NCBI GenBank assembly: GCA_963281255.1
Contig: OY725502.1
Location: 2,480,001 to 2,544,000 of the forward strand
Length of the DNA: 64,000 bases
Origin: Aphrocallistes beatrix
Lineage: Eukaryota; Porifera; Hexactinellida; Sceptrulophora; Aphrocallistidae
Direction: 5' to 3'
Shown: in pieces, positions 1 to 15,600 of the stretch
Numbering within the stretch: position 1 is the first letter of the stretch
How the letters are laid out: every line of letters starts with the position of its first letter
Notes under the pieces: generated by a model
The model's input: only the letters and a program-made list of their open reading frames with translations
What the model was told of the DNA's origin: nothing
Database searches by the model: none
Translations under genes and position numbers: made by a program

Positions 1-1804
1 TCAACCGTTGGAAGCTAGTTTCTAGACTATTTTTGTCAATTGTTTCCATTTGTTTGCTTTATGTATCTATTGTAAACAAAAGTAAACAAATTATTTATCA
101 TATCGATCTGAATAAATGATATTCGAAATCTCCACCCCAGAAAACCGCTTGTCAACCGTTGGAAGCTAGTTTCTAGACTATTTTTGTCAATTGTTTCCAT
201 TTGTTTGCTTTATGTATCTATTGTAAACAAAAGTAAACAAATAATTTATCATATCGATCTGAAAATATGATATTCGAAATCTACATCCCTAAAATCCCAT
301 GTCAACTGTTGGAAGCTAGTTTCTAGACTATTTTTGTCAATTGTTTCCAATTGTTTGCTTTATGTATCAATTGTAAACAAAAGTAAACAAATAATTTATC
401 ACATTGATCTGAAAATATGATATTCGGAATATACACCCCTGAATATCCCTTGTCAATCGTTGGAAGCTAGTTTCTAGCATATTTTTATCAATTGTTTACT
501 TTATGTATCTATTGTAAACAAAAGTAAACAAATAATTTATCACATTTATCTGAAAATATGATATTCGAAATATACACCCCTGAATATCCCTTGTCAATCG
601 TTGGAAGCTAGTTTCAAACATATTTTTATCAATTGTTTACTTTATGTATCTATTGTAAACAAAAGTAAACAAATAATTTATCACATTTATCTGAAAATAT
701 GATATTCGAAATATACACCCCTAAAACCCCTTGTCAACCGTTGGAAGCTAGTTTCTATCCTATTTTTGTCAATTGTTTACTTTATGTATCTATTGTAAAC
801 AAAAGTAGACAAATAATTTATCATATCGATCTGAATAAATGTTATTTCCGAAATCTACACCCCAAGATAACTGCTTGTCAACCGTTGGAAGCTAGTTTCA
901 AGCCTATTTTTGTCTATTGTTTACATTATGTATCTATTGTAAACAAAAGTAAACAAATAATTTATCACATTGATCTGAAAATATGATATTCGAAATATAC
1001 ACCCCTGAATATCCCTTGTCAATCGTTGGAAGCTAGTTTCTAGCATATTTTTATCAATTGTTTCCAATTGTTTGCTTTATGTATCAATTGTAAACAAAAG
1101 TAAACAAATAATTTATCACATTGATCTGAAAATATGATATTCGAAATATACACCCCTGAATATCCCTTGTCAATCGTTGGAAGCTAGTTTCTAACATATT
1201 TTTATCAATTGTTTACTTTATGTATCTATTGTAAACAAACGTAAACAAATAATTTATCACATTTATCTGAAAATATGATATTCGAAATATACACCCCTAA
1301 AACCCCTTGTCAACCGTTGGAAGCTAGTTTCTATCCTATTTTTGTCAATTGTTTCCATTTGTTTGCTTTATGTATCTATTGTAAACAAAAGTAAACAAAT
1401 TATTTATCATATCGATCTGAATAAATGATATTCGAAATCTCCACCCCAGAAAACCGCTTGTCAACCGTTGGAAGCTAGTTTCTAGACTATTTTTGTCAAT
1501 TGTTTCCATTTGTTTGCTTTATGTATCTATTGTAAACAAAAGTAAACAAATTATTTATCACATTGATCTGAAAATATGATATTCGGAATATACACCCCTG
1601 AATATCCCTTGTCAATCGTTGGAAGCTAGTTTCTAGCATATTTTTATCAATTGTTTACTTTATGTATCTATTGTAAACAAAAGTAAACAAATAATTTATC
1701 ACATTTATCTGAAAATATGATAATCGAAATATACACCCCTGAATATCCCTTGTCAATCGTTGGAAGCTAGTTTCAAACATATTTTTATCAATTGTTTACT
1801 TTAT

Positions 1805-3274
1805 GTATCTATTGTAAACAAAAGTAAACAAATAATTTATCACATTTATCTGAAAATATGATATTCGAAATATACACCCCTGAATATCCCTTGTCAATCG
1901 TTGGAAGCTAGTTTCAAACATATTTTTATCAATTGTTTACTTTATGTATCTATTGTAAACAAAAGTAAACAAATAATTTATCACATTTATCTGAAAATAT
2001 GATATTCGAAATATACACCCCTAAAACCCCTTGTCAACCGTTGGAAGCTAGTTTCTATCCTATTTTTGTCAATTGTTTACTTTATGTATCTATTGTAAAT
2101 AAAAGTAAACAAATAATTTAATACATCGTTCTGAGAATATGATATTCGAAATCTACACCCCTCAAAACCCCTTGTCAACCGTTGGAAGTTAGTTTCTAGC
2201 CTATTTTTGTCAATTGTTTACATTATGTATCTATTGTAAACAAAAGTAGACAAATAATTTATCATATCGATCTGAATAAATGTTATTTCCGAAATCTACA
2301 CCCCAAGATAACTGCTTGTCAACCGTTGGAAGCTAGTTTCAAGCCTATTTTTGTCTATTGTTTACATTATGTATCTATTGTAAACAAAAGTAAACAAATA
2401 ATTTATCACATTGATCTGAAAATATGATATTCGAAATATACACCCCTGAATATCCCTTGTCAATCGTTGGAAGCTAGTTTCTAGCATATTTTTATCAATT
2501 GTTTACTTTATGTATCTATTGTAAACAAAAGTAAACAAATAATTTATCACATTGATCTGAAAAATTGATATTCGAAATCTCTACCCCAGAAAACCGCTTG
2601 TCAACCGTTGGAAGCTAGTTTCTAGACTATTTTTGTCAATTGTTTCCAATTGTTTGCTTTATGTATCAATTGTAAACAAAAGTAAACAAATAATTTATCA
2701 CATTGATCTGAAAATATGATATTCGAAATATACACCCCTGAATATCCCTTGTCAATCGTTGGAAGCTAGTTTCAAACATATTTTTATCAATTGTTTACTT
2801 TATGTATCTATTGTAAACAAAAGATAACAAATAATTTATCACATTTATCTGAAAATATGATATTCGAAATATACACCCCTAAAACCCCTTGTCAACCGTT
2901 GGAAGCTAGTTTCTATCCTATTTTTGTCAATTGTTTACTTTATGTATCTATTGTAAATAAAAGTAAACAAATAATTTAATACATCGTTCTGAGAATATGA
3001 TATTCGAAATCTACACCCCTCAAAACCCCTTGTCAACCGTTGGAAGTTAGTTTCTAGCCTATTTTTGTCAATTGTTTACATTATGTATCTATTGTAAACA
3101 AAAGTAGACAAATAATTTATCATATCGATCTGAATAAATGTTATTTCCGAAATCTACACCCCAAGATAACTGCTTGTCAACCGTTGGAAGCTAGTTTCAA
3201 GCCTATTTTTGTCTATTGTTTACATTATGTATCTATTGTAAACAAAAGTAAACAAATAATTTATCACATTGATC
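1805..3274 (+). repeat. Higher-order repeat, 858 bp period (six monomers)
   Basis: The block from about 1,805 to 2,416 recurs from about 2,663 to 3,274. Rare shared variants such as GTAAATAAAAG (2,095 and 2,953), the CTGAGAATATG variant and GGAAGTTAG lie at a constant 858 bp offset. Monomers inside one unit differ from each other more than they differ from their counterparts 858 bp away, the mark of amplification in multi-monomer units. Boundaries are by eye. Confidence 0.8.
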
Positions 3275-4954
3275 TGAAAAATTGATATTCGAAATCTCTA
3301 CCCCAGAAAACCGCTTGTCAACCGTTGGAAGCTAGTTTCTAGACTATTTTTGTCAATTGTTTCCAATTGTTTGCTTTATGTATCAATTGTAAACAAAAGT
3401 AAACAAATAATTTATCACATTGATCTGAAAATATGATATTCGAAATATACACCCCTGAATATCCCTTGTCAATCGTTGGAAGCTAGTTTCTGACATATTT
3501 TTATCAATTGTTTACTTTATGTATCTATTGTAAACAAACGTAAACAAATAATTTATCACATTTATCTGAAAATATGATATTCGAAATATACACCCCTAAA
3601 ACCCCTTGTCAACCGTTGGAAGCTAGTTTCTATCCTATTTTTGTCAATTGTTTCCATTTGTTTGCTTTATGTATCTATTGTAAACAAAAGTAAACAAATT
3701 ATTTATCATATCGATCTGAATAAATGATATTCGAAATCTCCACCCCAGAAAACCGCTTGTCAACCGTTGGAAGCTAGTTTCTAGACTATTTTTGTCAATT
3801 GTTTCCATTTGTTTGCTTTATGTATCTATTGTAAACAAAAGTAAACAAATTATTTATCATATCGATCTGAATAAATGATATTCGAAATCTCCACCCCAGA
3901 AAACCGCTTGTCAACCGTTGGAAGCTAGTTTCTAGACTATTTTTGTCAATTGTTTCCATTTGTTTGCTTTATGTATCTATTGTAAACAAAAGTAAACAAA
4001 TAATTTATCATATCGATCTGAAAATATGATAATCGAAATCTACATCCCTAAAACCCCATGTCAACTGTTGGAAGCTAGTTTCTAGACTATTTTTGTCAAT
4101 TGTTTCCAATTGTTTGCTTTATGTATCAATTGTAAACAAAAGTAAACAAATAATTTATCACATTGATCTGAAAATATGATATTCGAAATATACACCCCTG
4201 AATATCCCTTGTCAATCGTTGGAAGCTAGTTTCTAGCATATTTTTATCAATTGTTTACTTTATGTATCTATTGTAAACAAAAGTAAACAAATAATTTATC
4301 ACATTTATCTGAAAATATGATATTCGAAATATACACCCCTAAAACCCCTTGTCAACCGTTGGAAGCTAGTTTCTAGACTATTTTTGTCAATTGTTTCCAT
4401 TTGTTTGCTTTATGTATCCATTGTAAACAAAAGTAAACAAATAATTTATCATATCGATCTGAATAAATGATATTCGAAATCTACAACCCAGAAAACCGCT
4501 TGTCAACCGTTGGAAGCTAGTTTCTATCCTATTTTTGTCAATTGTTTCCATTTGTTTGCTTTATGTATCTATTGTAAACAAAAGTAAACAAATTATTTAT
4601 CATATCGATCTGAATAAATGATATTCGAAATCTCCACCCCAGAAAACCGCTTGTCAACCGTTGGAAGCTAGTTTCTAGACTATTTTTGTCAATTGTTTCC
4701 AATTGTTTGCTTTATGTATCAATTGTAAACAAAACTAAACAAATAATTTATCACATTGATCTGAAAATATGATATTCGAAATATACACCCCTGAATATCC
4801 CTTGTCAATCGTTGGAAGCTAGTTTCTAGCATATTTTTATCAATTGTTTACTTTATGTATCTATTGTAAACAAAAGTAAACAAATAATTTATCACATTTA
4901 TCTGAAAATATGATATTCGAAATATACACCCCTAAAACCCCTTGTCAACCGTTG

Positions 4955-6600
4955 GAAGCTAGTTTCTAGACTATTTTTGTCAATTGTTTCCATTTGTTTG
5001 CTTTATGTATCCATTGTAAACAAAAGTAAACAAATAATTTATCATATCGATCTGAATAAATGATATTCGAAATCTACAACCCAGAAAACCGCTTGTCAAC
5101 CGTTGGAAGCTAGTTTCTATCCTATTTTTGTCAATTGTTTCCATTTGTTTGCTTTATGTATCTATTGTAAACAAAAGTAAACAAATAATTTATCATATCG
5201 ATCTGAATAAATGATATTCGAAATCTACAACCCAGAAAACCGCTTGTCAACCGTTGGAAGCTAGTTTCTATCCTATTTTTGTCAATTGTTTCCATTTGTT
5301 TGCTTTATGTATCTATTGTAAACAAAAGTAAACAAATTATTTATCATATCGATCTGAATGAATGATATTCGAAATCTCCACCCCAGAAAACCGCTTGTCA
5401 ACCGTTGGAAGCTAGTTTCTAGACTATTTTTGTCAATTGTTTCCATTTGTTTGCTTTATGTATCTATTGTAAACAAAAGTAAACAAATTATTTATCATAT
5501 CGATCTGAATAAATGATATTCGAAATCTCCACCCCAGAAAACCGCTTGTCAACCGTTGGAAGCTAGTTTCTAGACTATTTTTGTCAATTGTTTCCATTTG
5601 TTTGCTTTATGTATCTATTGTAAACAAAAGTAAACAAATAATTTATCATATCGATCTGAAAATATGATAATCGAAATCTACATCCCTAAAAACCCCATGT
5701 CAACTGTTGGAAGCTAGTTTCTAGACTATTTTTGTCAATTGTTTCCATTTGTTTGCTTTATGTATCCATTGTAAACAAAAGTAAACAAATAATTTATCAT
5801 ATCGATCTGAATAAATGATATTCGAAATCTACAACCCAGAAAACCGCTTGTCAACCGTTGGAAGCTAGTTTCTATCCTATTTTTGTCAATTGTTTCCATT
5901 TGTTTGCTTTATGTATCTATTGTAAACAAAAGTAAACAAATAATTTATCATATCGATCTGAATAAATGATATTCGAAATCTACAACCCAGAAAACCGCTT
6001 GTCAACCGTTGGAAGCTAGTTTCTATCCTATTTTTGTCAATTGTTTCCATTTGTTTGCTTTATGTATCTATTGTGAACAAAAGTAAACAAATTATTTATC
6101 ATATCGATCTGAATAAATGATATTCGAAATCTCCACCCCAGAAAACCGCTTGTCAACCGTTGGAAGCTAGTTTCTAGACTATTTTTGTCAATTGTTTCCA
6201 TTTGTTTGCTTTATGTATCTATTGTAAACAAAAGTAAACAAATTATTTATCATATCGATCTGAATAAATGATATTCGAAATCTCCACCCCAGAAAACCGC
6301 TTGTCAACCGTTGGAAGCTAGTTTCTAGACTATTTTTGTCAATTGTTTCCATTTGTTTGCTTTATGTATCTATTGTAAACAAAAGTAAACAAATAATTTA
6401 TCATATCGATCTGAAAATATGATAATCGAAATCTACATCCCTAAAAACCCCATGTCAACTGTTGGAAGCTAGTTTCTAGACTATTTTTGTCAATGGTTTC
6501 CATTTGTTTGCTTTATGTATCCATTGTAAACAAAAGTAAACAAATAATTTATCATATCGATCTGAATAAATGATATTCGAAATCTACAACCCAGAAAACC
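4955..6600 (+). repeat. Higher-order repeat, 755 bp period (five monomers)
   Basis: Diagnostic variants recur every 755 bp: TATGTATCCATTG at about 5,007, 5,762 and 6,517, and the GATAATCGAA variant at 5,666 and 6,421. Two units plus part of a third are visible before similarity at this offset is lost near 6,600. Five 151 bp monomers account for the period. Confidence 0.8.
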
Positions 6601-9600
6601 TCTTGTCAACCGTTGGAAGCTAGTTTCTAGACTATTTTTGTCAATTGTTTCCATTTGTTTGCTTTATGTATCTATTGTAAACAAAAGTAAACAAATAATT
6701 TATCACATTGATCTGAAAATATGATATTCGAAATATACACCCCTGAATATCCCTTGTCAATCGTTGGAAGCTAGTTTCTAGCATATTTTTATCAATTGTT
6801 TACTTTATGTATCTATTGTAAACAAAAGTAAACAAATAATTTATCACATTTATCTGAAAATATGATATTCGAAATATACACCCCTGAATATCCCTTGTCA
6901 ATCGTTGGAAGTTAGTTTCTAGTCTATTTTTGTCAATTGTTTACATTATGTATCTATTGTAAACAAAAGTAGACAAATAATTTATCATATCGATCTGAAT
7001 AAATGATATTCGAAATCTACCCCCCTAAAAACCCCATGTCAACTGTTGGAAGCTAGTTTCTAGACTATTTTTGTGAATTGTTTCCATTTGTTTACTTTAT
7101 GTATCAATTGTAAACAAAAGTAAACAAATAATTTATCAAACCGATCTGAATAAATGATATTCGAAATCTACAATCCAGAAAACCGCTTGTCAACCGTTGG
7201 AAGCTAGTTTCTATCCTATTTTTGTCAATTGTTTACTTTATGTATCTATTGTAAACTAAAGTAAACAAATAATTTATCATATCGATCTGAATAAATGATA
7301 TTCTAAATCTACACCCCAGAAAACCGCTTGTCAACCGTTGGAAGCTAGTTTCTAGTCTATTTTTGTAATTTGTTTACTTTTGTATCTATTGTAAACAAAA
7401 GTAAACAAATAATTTATCACATCGATCTGAAAATATGATATTCGAAATCTACACCCCTCAAAACCCCATGTCAACTGTTGGAAGCATGTTTCTAGACTAT
7501 TTTTATCAATTGTTTCCATTTGTTTACTTTATGTATCAATTGTAAACAAAAGTAAACAAAAAATTTATCATATCGATCTGAATAAATGATATTCGAAATA
7601 TACACCCCAAAAAGCCCTTGTCAACCGTTGGAAGCTAGTTTCTAGTTTATTTTTGTAATTTGTTTACTTTATGTATCTATTGCAATCAAAAGTAAACAAA
7701 TAATTTATCATATCAATCTGAAAATATGATATTCGAAATCTACACCCCTGAAAACCCCTTGTCAACCGTTGGAAGCTAGTTTCTAGCCTATTTTTGTCAA
7801 TTGTTTCCATTTGTTTACTTTATGTATCACTTGTCAACCGTTGGAAGCTAGTTTCAAGCCTATTTTTGTCTATTGTTTACATTATGTATCTATTGTAAAC
7901 AAAAGTAAACAAATAATTTATCACATTGATCTGAAAATATGATATTCGAAATATACACCCCTGAATATCCCTTGTCAATCGTTGGAAGCTAGTTTCTAGC
8001 ATATTTTTATCAATTGTTTACTTTATGTATCTATTGTAAACAAAAGTAAACAAATAATTTATCACATTGATCTGAAAAATTGATATTCGAAATCTCCACC
8101 CCAGAAAACCGCTTGTCAACCGTTGGAAGCTAGTTTCTAGACTATTTTTGTCAATTGTTTCCATTTGTTTGCTTTATGTATCTATTGTAAACAAAAGTAA
8201 ACAAATTATTTATCATATCGATCTGAATAAATGATATTCGAAATCTCCACCCCAGAAAACCGCTTGTCAACCGTTGGAAGCTAGTTTCTAGACTATTTTT
8301 GTCAATTGTTTCCATTTGTTTGCTTTATGTATCTATTGTAAACAAAAGTAAACAAATAATTTATCACATTGATCTGAAAATATGATATTCGAAATATACA
8401 CCCCTGAATATCCCTTGTCAATCGTTGGAAGCTAGTTTCTAGCATATTTTTATCAATTGTTTACTTTATGTATCTATTGTAAACAAAAGTAAACAAATAA
8501 TTTATCACATTTATCTGAAAATATGATATTCGAAATATACACCCCTAAAACCCCTTGTCAACCGTTGGAAGCTAGTTTCTAGACTATTTTTGTCAATTGT
8601 TTCCATTTGTTTGCTTTATGTATCCATTGTAAACAAAAGTAAACAAATAATTTATCATATCGATCTGAATAAATGATATTCGAAATCTACAACCCAGAAA
8701 ACCGCTTGTCAACCGTTGGAAGCTAGTTTCTATCCTATTTTTGTCAATTGTTTCCATTTGTTTGCTTTATGTATCTATTGTAAACAAAAGTAAACAAATT
8801 ATTTATCATATCGATCTGAATAAATGATATTCGAAATCTCCACCCCAGAAAACCGCTTGTCAACCGTTGGAAGCTAGTTTCTAGACTATTTTTGTCAATT
8901 GTTTCCATTTGTTTGCTTTATGTATCTATTGTAAACAAAAGTAAACAAATTATTTATCATTTCGATCTGAATAAATGATATTCGATATCTCCACCCCAGA
9001 AAACCGCTTGTCAACCGTTGGAAGCTAGTTTCTAGACTATTTTTGTCAATTGTTTCCATTTGTTTGCTTTATGTATCTATTGTAAACAAAAGTAAACAAA
9101 TAATTTATCATATCGATCTGAAAATATGATATTCGAAATCTACATCCCTAAAAACCCCATGTCAACTGTTGGAAGCTAGTTTCTAGACTATTTTTGTCAA
9201 TTGTTTCCAATTGTTTGCTTTATGTATCAATTGTAAACAAAAGTAAACAAATAATTTATCACATTGATCTGAAAATATGATATTCGAAATATACACCCCT
9301 GAATATCCCTTGTCAATCGTTGGAAGCTAGTTTCTAGCATATTTTTATCAATTGTTTACTTTATGTATCTATTGTAAACAAAAGTAAACAAATAATTTAT
9401 CACATTTATCTGAAAATATGATATTCGAAATATACACCCCTGAATATCCCTTGTCAATCGTTGGAAGCAAGTTTCTAACATATTTTTATCAATTGTTTAC
9501 TTTATGTATCTATTGTAAACAAAAGTAAACAAATAATTTATCACATTTATCTGAAAATATGATATTCGAAATATACACCCCTAAAACCGCTTGTCAACCG

Positions 9601-12600
9601 TTGGAAGCTAGTTTCTATCCTATTTTTGTCAATTGTTTACTTTATGTATCTATTGTAAATAAAAGTAAACAAATAATTTAATACATCGTTCTGAAAATAT
9701 GATATTCGAAATCTACACCCCTCAAAACCCCTTGTCAACCGTTGGAAGTTAGTTTCTAGCCTATTTTTGTCAATTGTTTACATTATGTATCTATTGTAAA
9801 CACAATTAGACAAATAATTTATCATATCGATCTGAATAAATGTTATTTCCGAAATCTACACCCCAGATAACTGCTTGTCAACCGTTGGAAGCTAGTTTCA
9901 AGCCTATTTTTGTCTATTGTTTACATTATGTATCTATTGTAAACAAAAGTAAACAAATAATTTATCAATCGATCTGAAAATATGATATTCGAAATCTGGA
10001 CCCCTAAATACCCCCTGTCAACCGTTGGAAGCTCGTTTCTAGCCTATTTTTGTCAATTGTTTCCTTTATGTATCTATTGTAAACAAAGTAAACCAATAAT
10101 TTATCAATCGATCTAAAATATGATATTCGAAATCTGGACCCCTGAATATCCCTTGTCAATCGTTGGAAGCTAGTTTCTAGCATATTTTTATCAATTGTTT
10201 ACTTTATGTATCTATTGTAAACAAAAGTAAACAAATAATTTATCACATTGATCTGAAAAATTGATATTCGAAATCTCCACCCCAGAAAACCGCTTGTCAA
10301 CCGTTGGAAGCTAGTTTCTAGACTATTTTTGTCAATTGTTTCCATTTGTTTGCTTTATGTATCTATTGTAAACAAAAGTAAACAAATTATTTATCATATC
10401 GATCTGAATAAATGATATTCGAAATCTCCACCCCAGAAAACCGCTTGTCAACCGTTGGAAGCTAGTTTCTAGACTATTTTTGTCAATTGTTTCCATTTGT
10501 TTGCTTTATGTATCTATTGTAAACAAAAGTAAACAAATAATTTATCACATTGATCTGAAAATATGATATTCGAAATATACACCCCTGAATATCCCTTGTC
10601 AATCGTTGGAAGCTAGTTTCTAGCATATTTTTATCAATTGTTTACTTTATGTATCTATTGTGAACAAAAGTAAACAAATAATTTATCACATTTATCTGAA
10701 AATATGATATTCGAAATATACACCCCTGAATATCTCTTGTCAATCTTTGGAAGCTAGTTTCTAACATATTTTTATCAATTGTTTACTTTATGTATCTATT
10801 GTAAATAAAAGTAAACAAATAATTTAATACATCGTTCTCAAAATATGATATTCGAAATCTACACCCCTCAAAACCCCTTGTCAACCGTTGGAAGTTAGTT
10901 TCTAGCCTATTTTTGTCAATTGTTTACATTATGTATCTATTGTAAACAAAAGTAGACAAATAATTTATCATATCGATCTGAATAAATGATATTCGAAATC
11001 TACCCCCCTAAAAACCCCATGTCAACTGTTGGAAGCTAGTTTCTAGACTATTTTTGTGAATTGTTTCCATTTGTTTACTTTATGTATCAATTGTAAACAA
11101 AAGTAGACAAATAATTTATCATAACAATCTGAAAATATGATATTCGAAATCTACACCCCTGAAAACCCCTTGTCCACCGTTGGAAGCTAGTTTCTAGCAT
11201 ATTTTTGTCAATTGTTTACTTTATGTATCTATTGTAAACAAAAGTAAACAAATAATTTATCATATCGATCTGAATAAATGATATTCGAAATCTACACCCC
11301 AGAAAACCGCTTGTCAACCGTTGGAAGCTAGTTGCTAGTCTATTTTTGTAATTTGTTTACTTGTGTATCTATTGTAAACAAAAGTAAACAAATAATTTAT
11401 CACATCGATCTGAAAATATGATATTCGAAATCTACACCCCTCAAAACCCCATGTCAACTGTTGGAAGCATGTTTCTAGACTATTTTTGTCAATTGTTTCC
11501 ATTTGTTTACTTTATGTATCAATTGTAAACAAAAGTAAACAAAAAATTTATCATATCGATCTGAATAAATGATATTCGAAATATACACCCCAAAAAGCCC
11601 TTGTCAACCGTTGGAAGCTAGTTTTAGTTTATTTTTGTAATTTGTTTACTTTATGTATCTATTGCAATCAAAAGTAAACAAATAATTTATCATATCAATC
11701 TGAAAATATGATATTCGAAATCTACACCCCTGAAAACCCCTTGTCAACCGTTGGAAGCTAGTTTCTAGCCTATTTTTGTCAATTGTTTCCATTTGTTTAC
11801 TTTATGTATCACTTGTCAACCGTTGGAAGCTAGTTTCAAGTCTATTTTTGTAATTTGTTTACTTTATGTATCTATTGTAAACAAAAGTAAACAAATAATT
11901 TATCAATCGATCTGAAAATATGATATTCGAAATCTACACCCCTCAAAACCCCTTGTCAACCGTTGGAAGTTAGTTTCTAGCCTATTTTTGTCAATTGTTT
12001 ACATTATGTATCTATTGTAAACAAAAGTAGACAAATAATTTATCATATCGATCTGAATAAATGATATTCGAAATCTACCCCCCTAAAAACCCCATGTCAA
12101 CTGTTGGAAGCTAGTTTCTAGACTATTTTTGTGAATTGTTTCCATTTGTTTACTTTATGTATCAATTGTAAACAAAAGTAAACAAATAATTTATCATAAT
12201 GATCTGAATAAATGATATTCGAAATCTACAATCCAGAAAACCGCTTGTCAACCGTTGGAAGCTAGTTTCTATCCTATTTTTGTCAATTGTTTACTTTATG
12301 TATCTATTGTAAACAAAAGTAAACAAATAATTTATCATATCGATCTGAATAAATGATATTCGAAATCTACACCCCAGAAAACCGCTTGTCAACCGTTGGA
12401 AGCTAGTTTCTAGTTTATTTTTGTAATTTGTTTACTTTATGTATCTATTGCAATCAAAAGTAAACAAATAATTTATCATATCAATCTGAAAATATGATAT
12501 TCGAAATCTACACCCCTGAAAACCCCTTGTCAACCGTTGGAAGCTAGTTTCTAGCATATTTTTGTCAATTGTTTCCATTTGTTTACTTTATGTATCACTT

Positions 12601-15600
12601 GTCAACCGTTGGAAGCTAGTTTCAAGTCTATTTTTGTAATTTGTTTACTTCATGTATCTATTGTAAACAAAAGTAAACAAATAATTTATCAATCGATCTG
12701 AAAATATGATATTCGAAATCTGGACCCCTAAATACCCCCTGTCAACCGTTGGAAGCTCGTTTCTAGCCTATTTTTGTCAATTGTTTCCTTTATGTATCTA
12801 TTGTAAACAAAGTAAACCAATAATTTATCAATCGATCTAAAATATGATATTCGAAATCTGGACCCCTGAATATCCCTTGTCAATCGTTGGAAGCTAGTTT
12901 CTAGCATATTTTTATCAATTGTTTACTTTATGTATCTATTGTAAACAAAAGTAAACAAATAATTTATCACATTGATCTGAAAAATTGATATTCGAAATCT
13001 CCACCCCAGAAAACCGCTTGTCAACCGTTGGAAGCTAGTTTCTAGACTATTTTTGTCAATTGTTTCCATTTGTTTGCTTTATGTATCTATTGTAAACAAA
13101 AGTAAACAAATTATTTATCATATCGATCTGAATAAATGATATTCGAAATCTCCACCCCAGAAAACCGCTTGTCAACCGTTGGAAGCTAGTTTCTAGACTA
13201 TTTTTGTCAATTGTTTCCATTTGTTTGCTTTATGTATCTATTGTAAACAAAAGTAAACAAATAATTTATCACATTGATCTGAAAATATGATATTCGAAAT
13301 ATACACCCCTGAATATCCCTTGTCAATCTTGGAAGCTAGTTTCAAGCATATTTTTATCAATTGTTTACTTTATGTATCTATTGTAAACAAAAGTAAACAA
13401 ATAATTTATCACATTTATCTGAAAATATGATATTCGAAATATACACCCCTAAAACCCCTTGTCAACCGTTGGAAGCTAGTTTCTAGAATATTTTTGTCAA
13501 TTGTTTCCATTTGTTTGCTTTATGTATCCATTGTAAACAAAAGTAAACAAATAATTTATCATATCGATCTGAATAAATGATATTCGAAATCTACAACCAA
13601 GAAAACCGCTTGTCAACCGTTGGAAGCTAGTTTCTATCCTATTTTTGTCAATTGTTTACTTTATGTATCTATTGTAAATAAAAGTAAACAAATAATTTAA
13701 TACATCGTTCTGAAAATATGATATTCGAAATCTACACCCCTCAAAACCCCTTGTCAACCGTTGGAAGTTACTTTCTAGCCTATTTTTGTCAATTGTTTAC
13801 ATTATGTATCTATTGTAAACAAAAGTAAACAAATAATTTAATACATCGTTCTGAAAATATGATATTCGAAATCTACACCCCTGAAAACCCCTTGTCAACC
13901 GTTGGAAGCTAGTTTCTAGCCTATGTTTGTCAATTGTTTCCATTTGTTTACTTTATGTATCACTTGTCAACCGTTGGAAGCTAGTTTCAAGTCTATTTTT
14001 GTAATTTGTTTACTTTATGTCTCTATTGTAAACAAAAGTAAACAAATAATTTATCAATCGATCTGAAAATATGATATTCGAAATCTGGACCCCTAAATAC
14101 CCCCTGTCAACCGTTGGAAGCTCGTTTCTAGCCTATTTTTGTCAATTGTTTACTTTATGTCTCTATTGTAAACAAAAGTAAACAAATAATTTATCAATCG
14201 ATCTGAAAATATGATATTCGAAATCTGGACCCCTAAATACCCCCTGTCAACCGTTGGAAGCTCGTTTCTAGCCTATTTTTGTCAATTGTTTCCTTTATGT
14301 ATCTATTGTAAACAAAGTAAACCAATAATTTATCAAATCGATCTGAAAATATGATATTCGAAATATACACCACAAAAAACCCCTTGTCATTCGTTGGAAG
14401 CTAGTTTCTAGTCTATTTTTGTAATTTGTTTACTTTATGTATCTATTGTAAACAAAAGTAAACAAATAATTTATCACATCGATCTGAAAATATGATATTC
14501 GAAAACTACACCCCTGAAAACCCCCTGTCAACCGTTGGAAGCTACTTTCTAGTCTATTTTTGTAATTTGTTTACTTCATGTATCTATTGTAAACAAAAGT
14601 AAACAAATAATTTATCACATCGATCTGAAAATATGATATTCGAAATCTACACCCATAAAACCCCATGTCAACTGTTGGAAGCTAGTTTCTAGTCTGTTTT
14701 AGTAATTTGTTCACTTCATGCATCTATTGTAAACAAAAGTAAACAAGTAATTTATCATATCGATCTGAAAAAATGATATTCGAAATCTACACCCCTGAAA
14801 ACCCCTTGTAAACCATTGCAAGCTAGTTTCTAGTCTTTTTTTGTAATTTGTTTACTTTATGTATCTATTGTAAACAAAAGTAAACCAATAATTTATCACA
14901 TCGATCTGAAAAAATGATATTCGAAATCTGGACCCCTAAATACCCCATGTCAACTGTTGGAAACTAGTTTCTGGGCTATTTTTGTCAATTGTTTCCTTCA
15001 TGTATCTATTGACAACAAAAGTAAACAAATAATTTATCACATTGATCTGAAAATATGATATTCGAAATATACACCTCTAAAAAGCCCATGTCAACTTTTG
15101 GAAGCTAGTTTCTAGCCTATTTTTGTCAATTGTTTCCTTTATGTATCTATTGTAAACAAAAGTAAACTAATAATTTATCAATCGATCTGAAAAAATGATA
15201 TTCGAAATCTGGACCCCTAAATACCCCATGTCAACTGTTGCAAACTAGTTTCTGGGCTATTTTTGTCAATTGTTTCCATTTGTTTACTTTATGTATCAAT
15301 TGTAAACAAAAGTGAACAAATAAGTTATCACATCGATCTGAAAATATGATATTCGAAATCTATACCCCTGAAAATCCCTTGTCAACCGTTGGAAGCTAGT
15401 TTCTATTCTTTTTTTGTAATTTGTTTACTTTATTTATCTATTGCAATCAAAAGTAAACAAATAATTTATCAAATCGATCTGAAAATATGATATTCGAAAA
15501 CTACACCCCTGAAAACCCCCTGTCAACCGTTGGAAGCTAGTCTCTAGCCTATTTTTGTCAATTGTTTACATTATGTATCTATTGTAAACAAAAGTAAACA

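Noticed and set aside
699-2979. Plus-strand open frames in the satellite (699-986 and 2,791-2,979)
   Set aside because: They are translations of successive monomers and end wherever a variant introduces a stop. The same peptide repeats with the satellite period, and there is no independent coding sign.
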